Numbered from the stretch's first letter, positions 16,230-25,388 are shown. The stretch: DNA of 64,000 nt from Cryobacterium sp. SO2 (GCF_026151165.2 NZ_CP117849.1:3410001-3474000), one strand, 5' to 3'. The notes: generated from the sequence alone by a model not told the origin. Translations and numbers: made by a program.

Positions 16230-17323
16230 CACCCTTCATTATGAACGATTGCCCGGGAGCCCTTGTCGATGGCCTCCCACAGTCCGTTCAGGTAGGTGAT
16301 GCCGAGCGCACGGTCGAAGAGCCCGTAGCCGGGCCGGCCCGTCTCGCCCCAGATCATCCGGCCGTGGTCGGGGCGCACATAGCCGTCGAAGCCCACATCA
16401 TGGAAGGCCTTCATGATCTCGTACAGATCGAGGGACCCCATCTCGGAGAGGTGCGCGGACTCCTCGAAGTTGCCGTCGCCGAGGTGCTTGATGTTGCGGA
16501 CGTGGGCGAATGGCACCCGGTCGCGGCCGGCGAAGTAACGGATCAGGGCCGGAACGTCGTTCTCCGGGTTCTCGCCGAGGCTGCCCGTGCAGAGCGTCAG
16601 TGCGTTGTACGGGCTGTCGACCATCTCGATGACGTTCTTGAGGTCGGCGAAGTTCGTCACGATGCGGGGCAGGCCGAAGATGCTGCGGGGCGGGTCGTCC
16701 GGGTGCAACGCCATCTTCACGTCGTTCTCCTGGCACACCGGGATGATGCGCTCGAGGAAGTAGCGCAGGTTGTCGGAGAGCTTCTGCTCGTCGACGCCCC
16801 GGTACTTCTCGAACAGGTCGGTCAGCTGCGCCATCCGCTCGGGCTCCCAGCCGGGCATCACATAGCCGTTGGAGTCCCCCGCCACCGATTTGGCCATGCT
16901 GACCGGGTCGATGCCGTCAACAATGGACTGGTCGTAGGCCATGGTGGTCGAGCCGTCGGGCAGCTCCCGGGCCAGTTCGGTGCGCACCCAGTCGAAGATC
17001 GGCATGAAGTTGTAGCAGATCACCTTGATGCCGAAGCCGGCGAGGTTGCGGATCGTCTGCTGGTAATTTTCGATGTACCGGTCACGGCTCGGCAGGCCGA
17101 TCTTGATGTCGTCATGGATGTTGACGCTCTCGATCACCTCGAGCGTCATGCCGGCCGCCTCAACCTGGTCCTTCAGCCGGGCGATCTTGTCGATCGGCCA
17201 AACCTCGCCCACCGGGATGTCGTACAGCGCGCCCACGATGCCCTTTACACCGGGGATCTGGCGGACCTGGGCGAGGGTGACCTTGTCGTCGTCTTCGCCG
17301 AACCAGCGGAATGTCATTTGCAT
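16229..17323 (-). CDS. uxuA: Mannonate dehydratase
   Basis: A 364-residue enzyme that dehydrates D-mannonate to 2-keto-3-deoxygluconate in glucuronate breakdown. Diagnostic segments are MTFRWFGEDDDKVTL at the start, MALHPDDPPRSIFGLPRIV in the middle, LCTGSLGENPENDV with the metal-site cysteine, VRNIKHLGDGNFEESAH and VRPDHGRMIWGE near the end. It overlaps uxuB by one base (TAATG) and gntR by GTGA. Length agrees with the family. ATG 17323 or 17317 could be the start. Confidence 0.93.
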   Translation of the reverse strand: MQMTFRWFGEDDDKVTLAQVRQIPGVKGIVGALYDIPVGEVWPIDKIARLKDQVEAAGMTLEVIESVNIHDDIKIGLPSRDRYIENYQQTIRNLAGFGIKVICYNFMPIFDWVRTELARELPDGSTTMAYDQSIVDGIDPVSMAKSVAGDSNGYVMPGWEPERMAQLTDLFEKYRGVDEQKLSDNLRYFLERIIPVCQENDVKMALHPDDPPRSIFGLPRIVTNFADLKNVIEMVDSPYNALTLCTGSLGENPENDVPALIRYFAGRDRVPFAHVRNIKHLGDGNFEESAHLSEMGSLDLYEIMKAFHDVGFDGYVRPDHGRMIWGETGRPGYGLFDRALGITYLNGLWEAIDKGSRAIVHNEG

Positions 17324-18981
17324 TATGCGACCTTCGAGTTTGAGGTGGAGGTACTGGTGATCTGGGGAGCGTCGGCCAGGTGCCGGCGCAGGGTGTTGCG
17401 TACGGCCCCGGGGCCGGCGAGAAGTTCGGCGACGTAGCCTTCGACCGCGAGGCCCAGACCGGCCGCGTAGAGATCCACGCCGAAGATGCCCTGGTTGGCC
17501 AGGATCGGCCGCAGCTTCTCGCCGATGCTCGCCGGGTCACCGAGGGTGATGCCGGCCATCGCGGCCTGCAGGTAGTCAGTCATCGGGTCGGGGCTGAGGT
17601 CGAACCGCTCGCCGCGGTCGTCAACACCGAGGATGTACCGCAGCCAGCCGGCGAGGGCGAGCGGAATGAAGCGGAGTTCACCGGTGCGATTCTCCAGCTG
17701 GTACTGCTTGATGGTCTCGCCGAAGCGGATGCCCACCTTCTGCGAAGTGTCGGCGGCGATGCGCTGCGGGGTGTCGGGGATACGTGGGTTGGGCAGGCGT
17801 TCCTGCACGACCTGGTCGAGGAACGTGCGCGGATCGATGATCCCGGGGTTCGTCACCACGGGCAGTCCCTCGACATAGCCGATCTGGTGCACAAGACCGA
17901 TGATCTCGGCATCGGCTGTCTCGTCGGAGATGGCGGTGTAGCCGAGCAGGCATCCGTACACGGCCATGGCCGTGTGCAGCGGGTTGAGGCAGGTGCAGAC
18001 CTTCATCCGTTCGACCCGGTTGACGGTGTCCCGGTCGGTGAAATACACCCCGGCCTTCTCCAGCGGCGGCCGGCCGTTGGGGAAGTCGTCCTCGATGACC
18101 AGGTAGTGCACCTCTTCCGTGTTGACGAAAGGCGCCGTGGTCGTGTGCTTGACGGTCGTGTGGATGCCGGTGTCACCGAAACCGGCCGCCTCGAGTTCGC
18201 TGGCGACGGCTGCGGAGGGGCTCGGGGTGATCCGGTCGATCATGCTCCACGGAAAGGAGACCCGGCTGCGATCGCGCAGGTACACGATGAAGTCGTCGTC
18301 GACGAAACCGCCGGTGCGCCAGCGCGACGCGATCAGGAGGATCGCAGCGGCCAGCGTGTCGCCGTTGTGGGAGAAGTTGTCGGTGCTGACCATCGCGATC
18401 GGCTGGCCGCCGTGCTCGTACCGCTCCAGCAGCAGGGCTGCGAGGTGGGACATGGCATGGCGTGCGTGGGCCGGGCCGTCGGCGATGTCGCGCAGCACCA
18501 GTGCGGAGAGCTCGCCGTCGGGATTCTTAAGGTTGTAGCCCTTTTCCGTGATCGTGACTGTCACCAGCTGCAGCGACGGGTTGGCGAAGATGGCCCGCAC
18601 GCGTTGCCCGGCTTCCGGGTTCTCTGCAGCGAGGTAGTGGCTCTCGGTGACGCTGGCGATCAGTTCCCGCTCGATGTCGCCGTTGGCCTTCATCACGACC
18701 TTGAGCGAGAGATTGTCCCGGTCGCGGAAGATCGTCTCGATGACCTCGTCGTCCCAGGTGTCGACGACGACGATTCCGGTGTCGGCCAGCCCGGCAGTGA
18801 GCAGGTCCTGTTGCAACGACGCGTGGAAGCAGCGGAACAGGTTGCCGGCTCCGAAGTGGACCCAGGTGGGACTCTCCGTGGTTCGTGCGGCCACGGCCAC
18901 GCGGTCGAAGGCCGGAACGGCGATTCCCGCTGCGGCGAACGCATCCAGATCGGTCAGGCTTTGATCGTTGAGGTACAGCAT
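17323..18981 (-). CDS. uxuB: Mannitol dehydrogenase family fructuronate reductase
   Basis: A 552-residue long-chain dehydrogenase, slightly longer than the usual ~490. The nucleotide fold begins VHFGAGNLFRCFHASL; the catalytic pattern KVCTCLNPLHTA carries the lysine, asparagine and histidine of the polyol-dehydrogenase family. Next to uxuA it should reduce D-fructuronate to D-mannonate with NADH; a mannitol or tagaturonate substrate is possible from sequence alone. I start at ATG 18981; a GTG at 18993 would add four residues, and the AGAAGG upstream sits awkwardly for both. No uronate isomerase (uxaC) or KDG kinase is found in the window. Confidence 0.85.
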   Translation of the reverse strand: MLYLNDQSLTDLDAFAAAGIAVPAFDRVAVAARTTESPTWVHFGAGNLFRCFHASLQQDLLTAGLADTGIVVVDTWDDEVIETIFRDRDNLSLKVVMKANGDIERELIASVTESHYLAAENPEAGQRVRAIFANPSLQLVTVTITEKGYNLKNPDGELSALVLRDIADGPAHARHAMSHLAALLLERYEHGGQPIAMVSTDNFSHNGDTLAAAILLIASRWRTGGFVDDDFIVYLRDRSRVSFPWSMIDRITPSPSAAVASELEAAGFGDTGIHTTVKHTTTAPFVNTEEVHYLVIEDDFPNGRPPLEKAGVYFTDRDTVNRVERMKVCTCLNPLHTAMAVYGCLLGYTAISDETADAEIIGLVHQIGYVEGLPVVTNPGIIDPRTFLDQVVQERLPNPRIPDTPQRIAADTSQKVGIRFGETIKQYQLENRTGELRFIPLALAGWLRYILGVDDRGERFDLSPDPMTDYLQAAMAGITLGDPASIGEKLRPILANQGIFGVDLYAAGLGLAVEGYVAELLAGPGAVRNTLRRHLADAPQITSTSTSNSKVA

Positions 18982-19037
18982 GGGAGTGCACACAACCTTC
19001 TGCGTCGAGAGCGGTCCGATCTGGATCGATGCGACAT

Positions 19038-19058
19038 GTTTACTACCATACTAGTAAC
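19038..19058. promoter_or_regulatory. Palindromic operator/promoter upstream of uxuB
   Basis: TTACTA at 19040-19045 mirrors TAGTAA at 19052-19057 around CCATAC, extending to GTT...AAC. On the minus strand TAGTAT or TATGGT inside it could be the -10 box. FCD-type GntR proteins bind short palindromes of this length, so the operon's own regulator is the natural candidate. Confidence 0.5.
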
Positions 19059-19133
19059 CCAGTTCACTTGGCTACCCGCGGATCGCATCCCCGCGCTGGT
19101 CGAGCCAGTCGACACCCGTGACCCGGCCCGCGG

Positions 19134-20246
19134 TCAGTAAGCTCCGTACTCGCAGCCGATGTTGCGCATGTCGAGGTCGTCGACGAGAGTCCGGGCGCCG
19201 CGCTTCTCGTAGAGGCGGATCCGGCCGGTCCCCGTGCCGCCGTTCCACAGTTTGGTGTGGCGTTTGCCCCCGTCCGGCGCCTCGTAGTTCACCAGCAACA
19301 TCTCCTCCTTGGCGCAGCGCACGTCCACCGTCAGGGCATGGCTCGGGTTCTCCGCCGTGACGTGCCACACGATCTCGGTCTCCGTCTCCGTGCACCGGTA
19401 CGCCGTCTTGCTGCGGGTCCAGAAGCGCGAGAAGTTGAAGTCATAGTCGACGCCCTCGTGGTGGAACCCCACGATGAGCTTGCCGCCGATCGGCACGCCG
19501 AACACCTCCGGAGTACCGCCGCCGATGTCGATCGCGGAATCCGCAAGCAGCTCGCCGGTCGACCGGCGGGTCAGGTTGCTGCTGGCCAGCCAGACCCACG
19601 GGTTGGTAAAGTCGGTTCCCCAGTTCTTGTCCGCGTAGCCGAAAGAGGTCTCCGGCGTCACCCGGTACTCCTCACCGTCGATCGTGACCGTGCCCCGGTA
19701 GAGGGTCTTCATCCCCTCGGCGTGCCAGAACATCGTGAAGGCGTTGAGCCTGCGGAAGAACGCCGATGCGCCGTATCCCACGTTCAGCGCCAGCTTCTTG
19801 TCGATCTCGAGGTCCCAGCGCATCCGTCCGCTGTCGCTCATGTATTCCGGATGCTGAGCCACCTCCTCCTGGCTGTGGCTTACCTCACCGGTTATGTGGG
19901 TCTCGGTCAGCCGGGCCGTGCCCACGCTGAGTTCGAGCCGATCCGTGGCGATCGTCGCGTTCGCTACCGGGTGGAAGGCGTGCAGCTGCTTCTTGAGGGA
20001 GCCGGCACCCCAGGAGCCCGCCTTGAGCATCACATAGGACGGGATCTGCCCCACCGGGGGCTGGCCGAATGCGACGACGGCGGGTGATACCGCCGGGTTG
20101 ATCACGAAGTACTCAACGAAGAACGCCCGCGCCTCACCGGTCACGGCGTGGTGCCCGGTGAACGAATGCCACCACCAGTCGTATCCTCGACGGCCGAGTC
20201 GCCCGGTGAGCATGTAGTGGTTGCGTTCGAGATCAGAGCGGTTCAC
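19134..20246 (-). CDS. Tocopherol-cyclase-like family protein
   Basis: A 370-residue soluble protein without signal peptide or membrane segment. The segments GYDWWWHSFTGHHAVTGEARAF near the N-terminus, FRRLNAFTMFWHAEGM in the middle and ETSFGYADKNWGTDFTNPWVWLAS resemble the bacterial tocopherol-cyclase-like family, a two-domain lipocalin-like beta fold. Real tocopherol synthesis is absent here, so the substrate is unknown; bacterial members are thought to act on hydrophobic ligands. GTG is the start, with GAGACT 6 bases upstream. It follows the metallo-beta-lactamase-fold gene by 12 bases and may share its message. Family call is from memory of motifs, not from a search. Confidence 0.55.
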   Translation of the reverse strand: MNRSDLERNHYMLTGRLGRRGYDWWWHSFTGHHAVTGEARAFFVEYFVINPAVSPAVVAFGQPPVGQIPSYVMLKAGSWGAGSLKKQLHAFHPVANATIATDRLELSVGTARLTETHITGEVSHSQEEVAQHPEYMSDSGRMRWDLEIDKKLALNVGYGASAFFRRLNAFTMFWHAEGMKTLYRGTVTIDGEEYRVTPETSFGYADKNWGTDFTNPWVWLASSNLTRRSTGELLADSAIDIGGGTPEVFGVPIGGKLIVGFHHEGVDYDFNFSRFWTRSKTAYRCTETETEIVWHVTAENPSHALTVDVRCAKEEMLLVNYEAPDGGKRHTKLWNGGTGTGRIRLYEKRGARTLVDDLDMRNIGCEYGAY

Positions 20247-20258
20247 CGGGCCAGTCTC

Positions 20259-20828
20259 TCAGCCCAACTGGGCGAAGCCCCGCGCAAACGCCGATTCGAG
20301 CATGGCCGGCGGCCAGAGTGTGAAGAGCTCGTGGTCCGGCGGGAGGTCCTCGAACGCGGTGCCGTGCGCCCGGCACGAACGGATGGCGTCGGCCACCTTC
20401 TGCAGGGATCCTGCCTGCCGCTGCACGAAGTCCCGGTCCACCACCGACCCGTGGCCGGGCACGATGAGGTCGGACTCGGGCTCACGGGTCGGGTCGGCCT
20501 GTTGGGCGGCGAGCCGGGGAGCTCCGTACTCGGCGAAGTGCCGGGGAATCAGGTGGTGGCCGTAGACCACGGCCGACGGCAGGGCGGCGAAGGACTGGTT
20601 GCCGAAGGTGTGGTCGTAGTGGGCGTGGGTGTTCACCACCGCCACGATCGGGAGCCCGAACCGGAGGGCGACGTCTCGGATGAGCTCGTCGCCCTCGGCC
20701 GGATTGTTGCGCGTGTCGATGACCGTGAGACCGGTGGGCCCGGCCGCCACGACCACGGAGACGTCGAGCGGGTCGTAGCGCCGCTGGAAGACGCCACGCC
20801 CCACCTCGAGCCAGCCTGATTCGGTCAT
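20259..20828 (-). CDS. Metallo-beta-lactamase-fold hydrolase lacking its middle section
   Basis: A 189-residue protein. The metal motif HAHYDH is at residues 68-73 and a GHG histidine motif (LIVPGHGSVVD) at 125-127. Members of this group usually run to 240 residues or more, with a second histidine and a bridging aspartate (GD) between those motifs. Here only about 50 residues separate them, and the text jumps from ...QQADPTREPE to SDLIVPGHG near residue 118 (about base 20475). This looks like an in-frame internal deletion, so one or both metals may not bind. It starts at ATG 20828 right after a -10 box. Confidence 0.75.
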   Translation of the reverse strand: MTESGWLEVGRGVFQRRYDPLDVSVVVAAGPTGLTVIDTRNNPAEGDELIRDVALRFGLPIVAVVNTHAHYDHTFGNQSFAALPSAVVYGHHLIPRHFAEYGAPRLAAQQADPTREPESDLIVPGHGSVVDRDFVQRQAGSLQKVADAIRSCRAHGTAFEDLPPDHELFTLWPPAMLESAFARGFAQLG

Positions 20829-20834
20829 GGCTCG

Positions 20835-20840
20835 AGGCTA
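20835..20840 (-). promoter_or_regulatory. -10 box for the metallo-beta-lactamase-fold gene, leaderless start
   Basis: TAGCCT on the minus strand ends 6 bases before ATG 20828. Confidence 0.5.
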
Positions 20841-20867
20841 GTCCCCTGTGTTAACTGGAGCCTTGTC

Positions 20868-22430
20868 TCAGCTGGACGCGTCGAGCACGGCGCCGTTGGT
20901 GGCCACGAGCTGCTGGTACCAGAAGAAACTGTCCTTCCGCACCCGGTCGTAGCTGCCCTGCGCCAGGTCGTCGGCGTCGACGTAGATCACGCCGTACCGC
21001 TTGGTCATCTGCGAGGTGGAGGCGCTGATGATGTCCAGGCCGCCCCACGCCGTGTAGCCCAGCAGGTTCACGCCGTCGGCGATGGCCTCGCGCACCTGGC
21101 GCAGGTGCTGCACGAAGTAGTCGATCCGGTAGGCGTCGTGCACCTGGCGGGTGTCGGTGCCGTCAGCGGATGCGTCCGGCGCCGACCCCTCGAGAACGTC
21201 GGTTGCGCCCAGGCCGTTCTCCACGATGAACAGCGGCACCTGGTAGCGGTCCCACAGGTCGTTGAGCACGTAACGGAGGCCCTCCGGGTCGAAGTGCCAG
21301 CCCCACTCGGTGACGCCCAGGTGCGGGTTCTTGATCGTGGAGAACAGGTTGCCGCCGGTGGCGCCGTACTTCTCGGGCGACACCGAAGAGACCAGGCTCA
21401 TGTAGTAGCTGAACGAGAGGAAGTCGACGGTGTTCGCCGCCAGCAGGTCCTCGTCGCCGGGCGCCATTTCCACGGTGATGCCCTGGTCGCGCCAGAACCG
21501 GCGCACGGTGCCGGAGTAGCGGCCGCGCACCTGCACATCGGTGTGGAACAGGTTCATGTTGTTGTCGAACTGGGCCTTGACGATGTCGGCCGGGTCGCTG
21601 GACGCCGGGTAGTGCGACATCCGGGCGAGCATGCAGCCCACCTGCGCGGCGGGGTCGAGCTCGTGCACGATCTTGGTGGCGAGGGCGCTGGCCACGAACT
21701 GGTGGTGCAGCGCCTGGTAGCCAGCCTGGCGCGGATCGATGCCCGCCGCAGGCTCCCGCTCGATGATTCCGCCACCGGTGTACGACTCGATGATGGTGGT
21801 GTTGATCTCGTTGAAGGTGAGCCAGTAGCGCACCAGGCCGGTGTAGCGGCTCACGATGGTGCGCGCGTAGCGCTGGAAGAAGCCCACCACCTCACGGCTG
21901 GTCCAGCCGCCGTACTCGGTAACGAGGTGCAGCGGCATCTCGTAGTGCGACATCGTCACGACAGGTTCGATGCCCTTCTCCCGCAACCGGGTGAACAGGC
22001 GCTCGTAGAACAGCAGCCCCTCTTCGTTCGGTTCCGCCTCGATGCCGGTCGGGAAGATGCGCGTCCAGGCGATCGACATCCGCAGCGCCTTCAGGCCCAT
22101 CTCGGCGAAGAGGTCGACGTCTTCCTCCCAGTGGCCGAAGAAGTCGCTGCCGCTGCGCTTGGGGTAGCCGGCCGTGCCCGGGCTGGCGATGGCTTCGGCG
22201 ATAGTCGCATCCGACGCCTTCATCAGCGCGCTGATGTCGACGTAGTCGCCCGCGGTGCGATACGGGATGACGTCGGCCTGGGACAGGCCCTTGCCGCCCT
22301 GGTCGAAGCCGCCCTCCACCTGGTTGGCCGCGAACGCGACCCCCCAGAGGAAGCCGTCGGGGAAGGCGCCGGTGGTGCCGGCGGGGCTCGGGTCGGTGCC
22401 GGTCAGCGGGGTTGCGGTGGTGTCGGTCAT
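20868..22430 (-). CDS. GH1 6-phospho-beta-glucosidase
   Basis: A 520-residue family 1 glycoside hydrolase. FLWGVAFAANQVEGG opens the barrel; YWLTFNEINT holds the acid/base glutamate; PLFIVENGLGA holds the nucleophile glutamate; LLGYTAWGGLDIISAS closes the barrel. It cleaves phosphorylated beta-glucosides delivered by the PTS protein encoded just upstream (overlap ATGA). The usual GH1 residues for phosphate binding cannot be verified without alignment, but PTS linkage supports a phospho-glucosidase. The N-terminus has ~20 extra residues rich in Thr, Pro and Ala. Confidence 0.9.
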   Translation of the reverse strand: MTDTTATPLTGTDPSPAGTTGAFPDGFLWGVAFAANQVEGGFDQGGKGLSQADVIPYRTAGDYVDISALMKASDATIAEAIASPGTAGYPKRSGSDFFGHWEEDVDLFAEMGLKALRMSIAWTRIFPTGIEAEPNEEGLLFYERLFTRLREKGIEPVVTMSHYEMPLHLVTEYGGWTSREVVGFFQRYARTIVSRYTGLVRYWLTFNEINTTIIESYTGGGIIEREPAAGIDPRQAGYQALHHQFVASALATKIVHELDPAAQVGCMLARMSHYPASSDPADIVKAQFDNNMNLFHTDVQVRGRYSGTVRRFWRDQGITVEMAPGDEDLLAANTVDFLSFSYYMSLVSSVSPEKYGATGGNLFSTIKNPHLGVTEWGWHFDPEGLRYVLNDLWDRYQVPLFIVENGLGATDVLEGSAPDASADGTDTRQVHDAYRIDYFVQHLRQVREAIADGVNLLGYTAWGGLDIISASTSQMTKRYGVIYVDADDLAQGSYDRVRKDSFFWYQQLVATNGAVLDASS

Positions 22431-24370
22431 ACGGTGGCCTCCTGTGTGGCTGCGACGACGGGCGTGACGCGGATGAGCGCATCACCCGCGCGCACCGGCC
22501 CGGTGGTGCCGGGGTCGACGGTGTACTTGGCGGAATTGGTGATCACGATGACGCTGAGCGTGTCGTGGGTGGCGCCGACGGCGGCCAGGTCGACCTCGAG
22601 CAGCAGATCGCCGACCGACACCCGGTCGCCGACGGCGACGTGGGCGGCGAAGCCGGCACCCTTGAGGTTCACGGTGTCCAGGCCCACGTGGATGAGCACC
22701 TCGACGCCGGAGTCACCACGCACGGCGACGGCGTGCTTGGTGGGGAACAGCGTGGCCACGACGCCGTCGACCGGGGAGGTGACGGTGCCGCTGGTGGGGC
22801 GGATGGCGGTGCCGTCGCCGACGAGGCGCTTGGAGAAGGTGGTGTCGGGCACGTCATCGAGCGAGACGAGCTCACCCGTCATCGGGGCGGAGACGATCTC
22901 GCCGATGTCGGACGCCGAGTGGCGGGGCGCGGTCACTGCATCCGCGCGCATCGCGGCCGGGGTCGCCGCGGCGGACTTCTCTGCGGTACCGGCCAGGATG
23001 GACTCGTCGATGCCGAGGATCGTGGAGACGACAGCGGCGACGATGAAGGCGATCACGATGCCCACGATCGCCCAGACGAAGGTCTCACCGACGAGGCCGG
23101 GCAGGCCAGGCAGGCCGCCGTTACCGGCGAGCACATAGGCCTTCACGCCGAAGCCGAGCGAGATGGCGCCACCCACGCCGGCGCCGGCCATCGTGGCGAT
23201 CAGCGGGCGGCGAAGCGGCAGGGCCAGGCCGTACAGGGCCGGTTCGGTGACGCCCATCAGCGAGGTGAAGGTCGTGGAGAGCGAGAGCGCCTTGATCTGC
23301 TTGTTCTTCGCGCGCAGGAATACACCGAAGACGGCGCCGGCGGTGGCGAAGGTCTGGATGTAGGTGAGGGGCAGGAACTTGTCGTAACCGAGGGTGGCGA
23401 GGTTCTGCAGGATGAACGGCACGAGCGTGTAGTGCATGCCGGTCATGATGATCAGCGGCAGCAGGGCGCCGATGACGAATCCGGCCGGAACGCCACCGTT
23501 GTCGAGGGCCCAGTTGATGCCGCCGGCGATGCCGGAACCCACGAAGGTGCCGAGCGGACCAAGCAGGGTGAGGGTGATCGGCACGACGACGACGAGCGAG
23601 AGCATCGGCACGAAGGTGAGCTTGAGGAACGACGGGATGATCTTGGTGAAGCCGCGCTCAACCCAGGACAGCAGGTAGACGCCGAGCAGCACCGGGATGA
23701 CCGAGTAGGAATAGGTGGCCGCCGTGACCGTGATGCCCAGCAGGTGCACGGCCTCGCCGGCGCCGAGCAGCGCGCCGAGCGCCGGGTAGACCAGCGTGCC
23801 ACCGAGCGACGCCGCCACATACGGGTTGGCGCCGAGCTTGCGGGCCGCCGAGACCGCCACGACGATCGGCAGGAAGAAGAACACCGCGTCGGCGATGGCC
23901 GAGAAGATCAGGAACGTCTGCGAGGCCGGGTCGACCCAGCCGAACGAGTTGCTGAGTGCCAGGATGCCCTTGAGCAAGCCGGCGCCGGCGATGGCGGGCA
24001 GGATCGGCGCGAAGGTGCCGGAGATGAAATCGAGGAAGCGGGTGTGCAGTTTCTGCTTCCCACCGGTCCTCGCAGCGGCGGCGCCGTCGACGGAATCACC
24101 CGTCGCCAGTCGGGGCAGCTCGGCCACGATCGCGCGGTAGACGTCGGGGACGTCATTGCCGATGATCACCTGGTACTGCGAGCCGGCCTCGTTGACGCCC
24201 ATCACCGGCGTGATCGCGGTGAGGGCGGCCTGGTCGGCCTTGGCGTTGTCCTTCAGGCCGAAACGCAGCCGGGTTACGCAGTGGTACAGCGAGGCAATGT
24301 TCTCCTCGCCGCCGACCGCGGCGATGATCGCCGCGGCATCTTTGTCGTACTTCAAGGGGTTCTCCTTCAT
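22427..24370 (-). CDS. Beta-glucoside PTS permease, EIIBCA
   Basis: A 647-residue three-domain PTS protein. EIIB comes first, with the phosphorylated cysteine in SLYHCVTRLRFGL (about residue 31). EIIC (about residues 105-460) has roughly ten membrane segments. EIIA comes last, with the active histidine in VEVLIHVGLDTVNLKG. It imports and phosphorylates aryl- or alkyl-beta-glucosides such as cellobiose or salicin. Between licT and this gene lie 99 bases with imperfect inverted repeats but no clear second antiterminator site. The start ATG 24370 is preceded by a purine stretch. Confidence 0.93.
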   Translation of the reverse strand: MKENPLKYDKDAAAIIAAVGGEENIASLYHCVTRLRFGLKDNAKADQAALTAITPVMGVNEAGSQYQVIIGNDVPDVYRAIVAELPRLATGDSVDGAAAARTGGKQKLHTRFLDFISGTFAPILPAIAGAGLLKGILALSNSFGWVDPASQTFLIFSAIADAVFFFLPIVVAVSAARKLGANPYVAASLGGTLVYPALGALLGAGEAVHLLGITVTAATYSYSVIPVLLGVYLLSWVERGFTKIIPSFLKLTFVPMLSLVVVVPITLTLLGPLGTFVGSGIAGGINWALDNGGVPAGFVIGALLPLIIMTGMHYTLVPFILQNLATLGYDKFLPLTYIQTFATAGAVFGVFLRAKNKQIKALSLSTTFTSLMGVTEPALYGLALPLRRPLIATMAGAGVGGAISLGFGVKAYVLAGNGGLPGLPGLVGETFVWAIVGIVIAFIVAAVVSTILGIDESILAGTAEKSAAATPAAMRADAVTAPRHSASDIGEIVSAPMTGELVSLDDVPDTTFSKRLVGDGTAIRPTSGTVTSPVDGVVATLFPTKHAVAVRGDSGVEVLIHVGLDTVNLKGAGFAAHVAVGDRVSVGDLLLEVDLAAVGATHDTLSVIVITNSAKYTVDPGTTGPVRAGDALIRVTPVVAATQEATV

Positions 24371-24469
24371 TGAAGAATCCCGGCTTCACGCGGTTGCCCT
24401 GACGCGGCTTCGGATTCGGTTCTGTTCTTTTGTGGGCGAGAGCGGATGCTCCCGGGTTCGGGATTCCTG

Positions 24470-25294
24470 TTACAGGAAACTGTTGATGTGCAGGCCGATG
24501 TAGACCTTCTCGGAGGCGCTCATGGCGTGGCCGTGGCTGCGCATCACGAAGGCGTCGACCTTGTCGACGCAGGCGAAGGCCGGTTCCTTCTGCTCGCGCA
24601 GGATGCGCAGCAGCTCCGCGTCGTCGCGCTGCACGGTCTCCCCGAGCAGCACCCGCTGCGCGAAGAAGCGCAGGTGGGTGACGAAGCGGAGATAGGCGGG
24701 GCTGTCGTCGTCGTAGGCGAGGCCGAAGTGCAGCCGCACGATGTCGAGGATCGAGTGGGTGAGCTCCATCAACCTGGAGGCGCTGTCGGCGGCGCCGCCC
24801 ACCTGCGCGTTGATGACGTGCAGCGCAATGCTGATCGCCTCATCCGCGGGCAGCTCAATGCCGAGCTTGGCATTCAATTCGGCCACCGCGCTCTTCGCGA
24901 AGGCGTATTCGGTGGGGTAGAACCGGCGCACCTCCACGGCCAGCGGGATCGTGAAGTCGCCGCCATCCTTGGCTCGTGCGACGGCGAAGGAGAGGTGGTC
25001 GGCGAGCGAGGCGTAGAGGCTGTCGCTGATCTTCACCCGCAGCTCCTCGCGGGCCCGGGTGACCAGGTCTGCCGTGGCGGAGAGGATGTCTGCGGGGATA
25101 GACCCCACGATGGACGCGAAGTGCCGGCTGGCCGCGGCGTCGTCGAGCCGGAAGATCTTCTCGATCATCGTCTCGTCGATCAGCTCACCGGGCTTGGAAT
25201 TGAAACCCAGGCCCTTGCCGAAGACGATGACTTCCTGCAAGGAGTCGTCGAGACCGTCGACAACGTTGTTATTCAGTACTCGCCTGACGATCAC
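24470..25294 (-). CDS. licT: BglG/LicT family transcriptional antiterminator
   Basis: A 274-residue protein. The first ~55 residues form the CAT RNA-binding domain (MIVRRVLNNNVVDGL, EVIVFGKGLGFNSKPG). Two PTS regulation domains follow, with candidate phosphorylated histidines in LADHLSFAVARA and ISIALHVINAQ (PRD1) and RFVTHLRFFAQR and YIGLHINSF (PRD2). When PTS sugar is present it binds a RAT element in the leader RNA and prevents early termination. A clear RAT sequence lies 58 bases upstream, so the protein controls its own operon. Confidence 0.93.
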   Translation of the reverse strand: MIVRRVLNNNVVDGLDDSLQEVIVFGKGLGFNSKPGELIDETMIEKIFRLDDAAASRHFASIVGSIPADILSATADLVTRAREELRVKISDSLYASLADHLSFAVARAKDGGDFTIPLAVEVRRFYPTEYAFAKSAVAELNAKLGIELPADEAISIALHVINAQVGGAADSASRLMELTHSILDIVRLHFGLAYDDDSPAYLRFVTHLRFFAQRVLLGETVQRDDAELLRILREQKEPAFACVDKVDAFVMRSHGHAMSASEKVYIGLHINSFL

Positions 25295-25352
25295 TGCTTA
25301 TCCACATCTGCTCTGGAAACACTCTTGCTGTCGTCGTCTTCGAGAACAGCCA

Positions 25353-25382
25353 TGGTGTTGCCTGCGAAAGCAGTGACAAGCC
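25353..25382 (-). promoter_or_regulatory. RAT antiterminator target for LicT
   Basis: On the minus strand the 30-base segment runs GGCTTGTCACTGC then TTTCGCAGGCAACACC, with final A. It matches the BglG/LicT RNA target consensus (G..TTGT.ACTG.T....CAGGCAA.ACC). A GCTGT/ACAGC stem follows within 30 bases and may be part of the leader terminator. Confidence 0.75.
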
Positions 25383-25388
25383 ACGAAG

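Noticed and set aside
22412..24373. 653-codon frame antisense to the PTS gene
   Set aside because: Its translation is rich in Gly, Asp, Arg and His repeats typical of GC-rich antisense frames, and the sense strand encodes an unmistakable PTS protein.
24371..24469. Second RAT element between licT and the PTS gene
   Set aside because: The inverted repeats there (GAATCC...GGATTC) lack the TTGT-ACTG and CAGGCAA blocks; only a loose AGGGCAACC is present.
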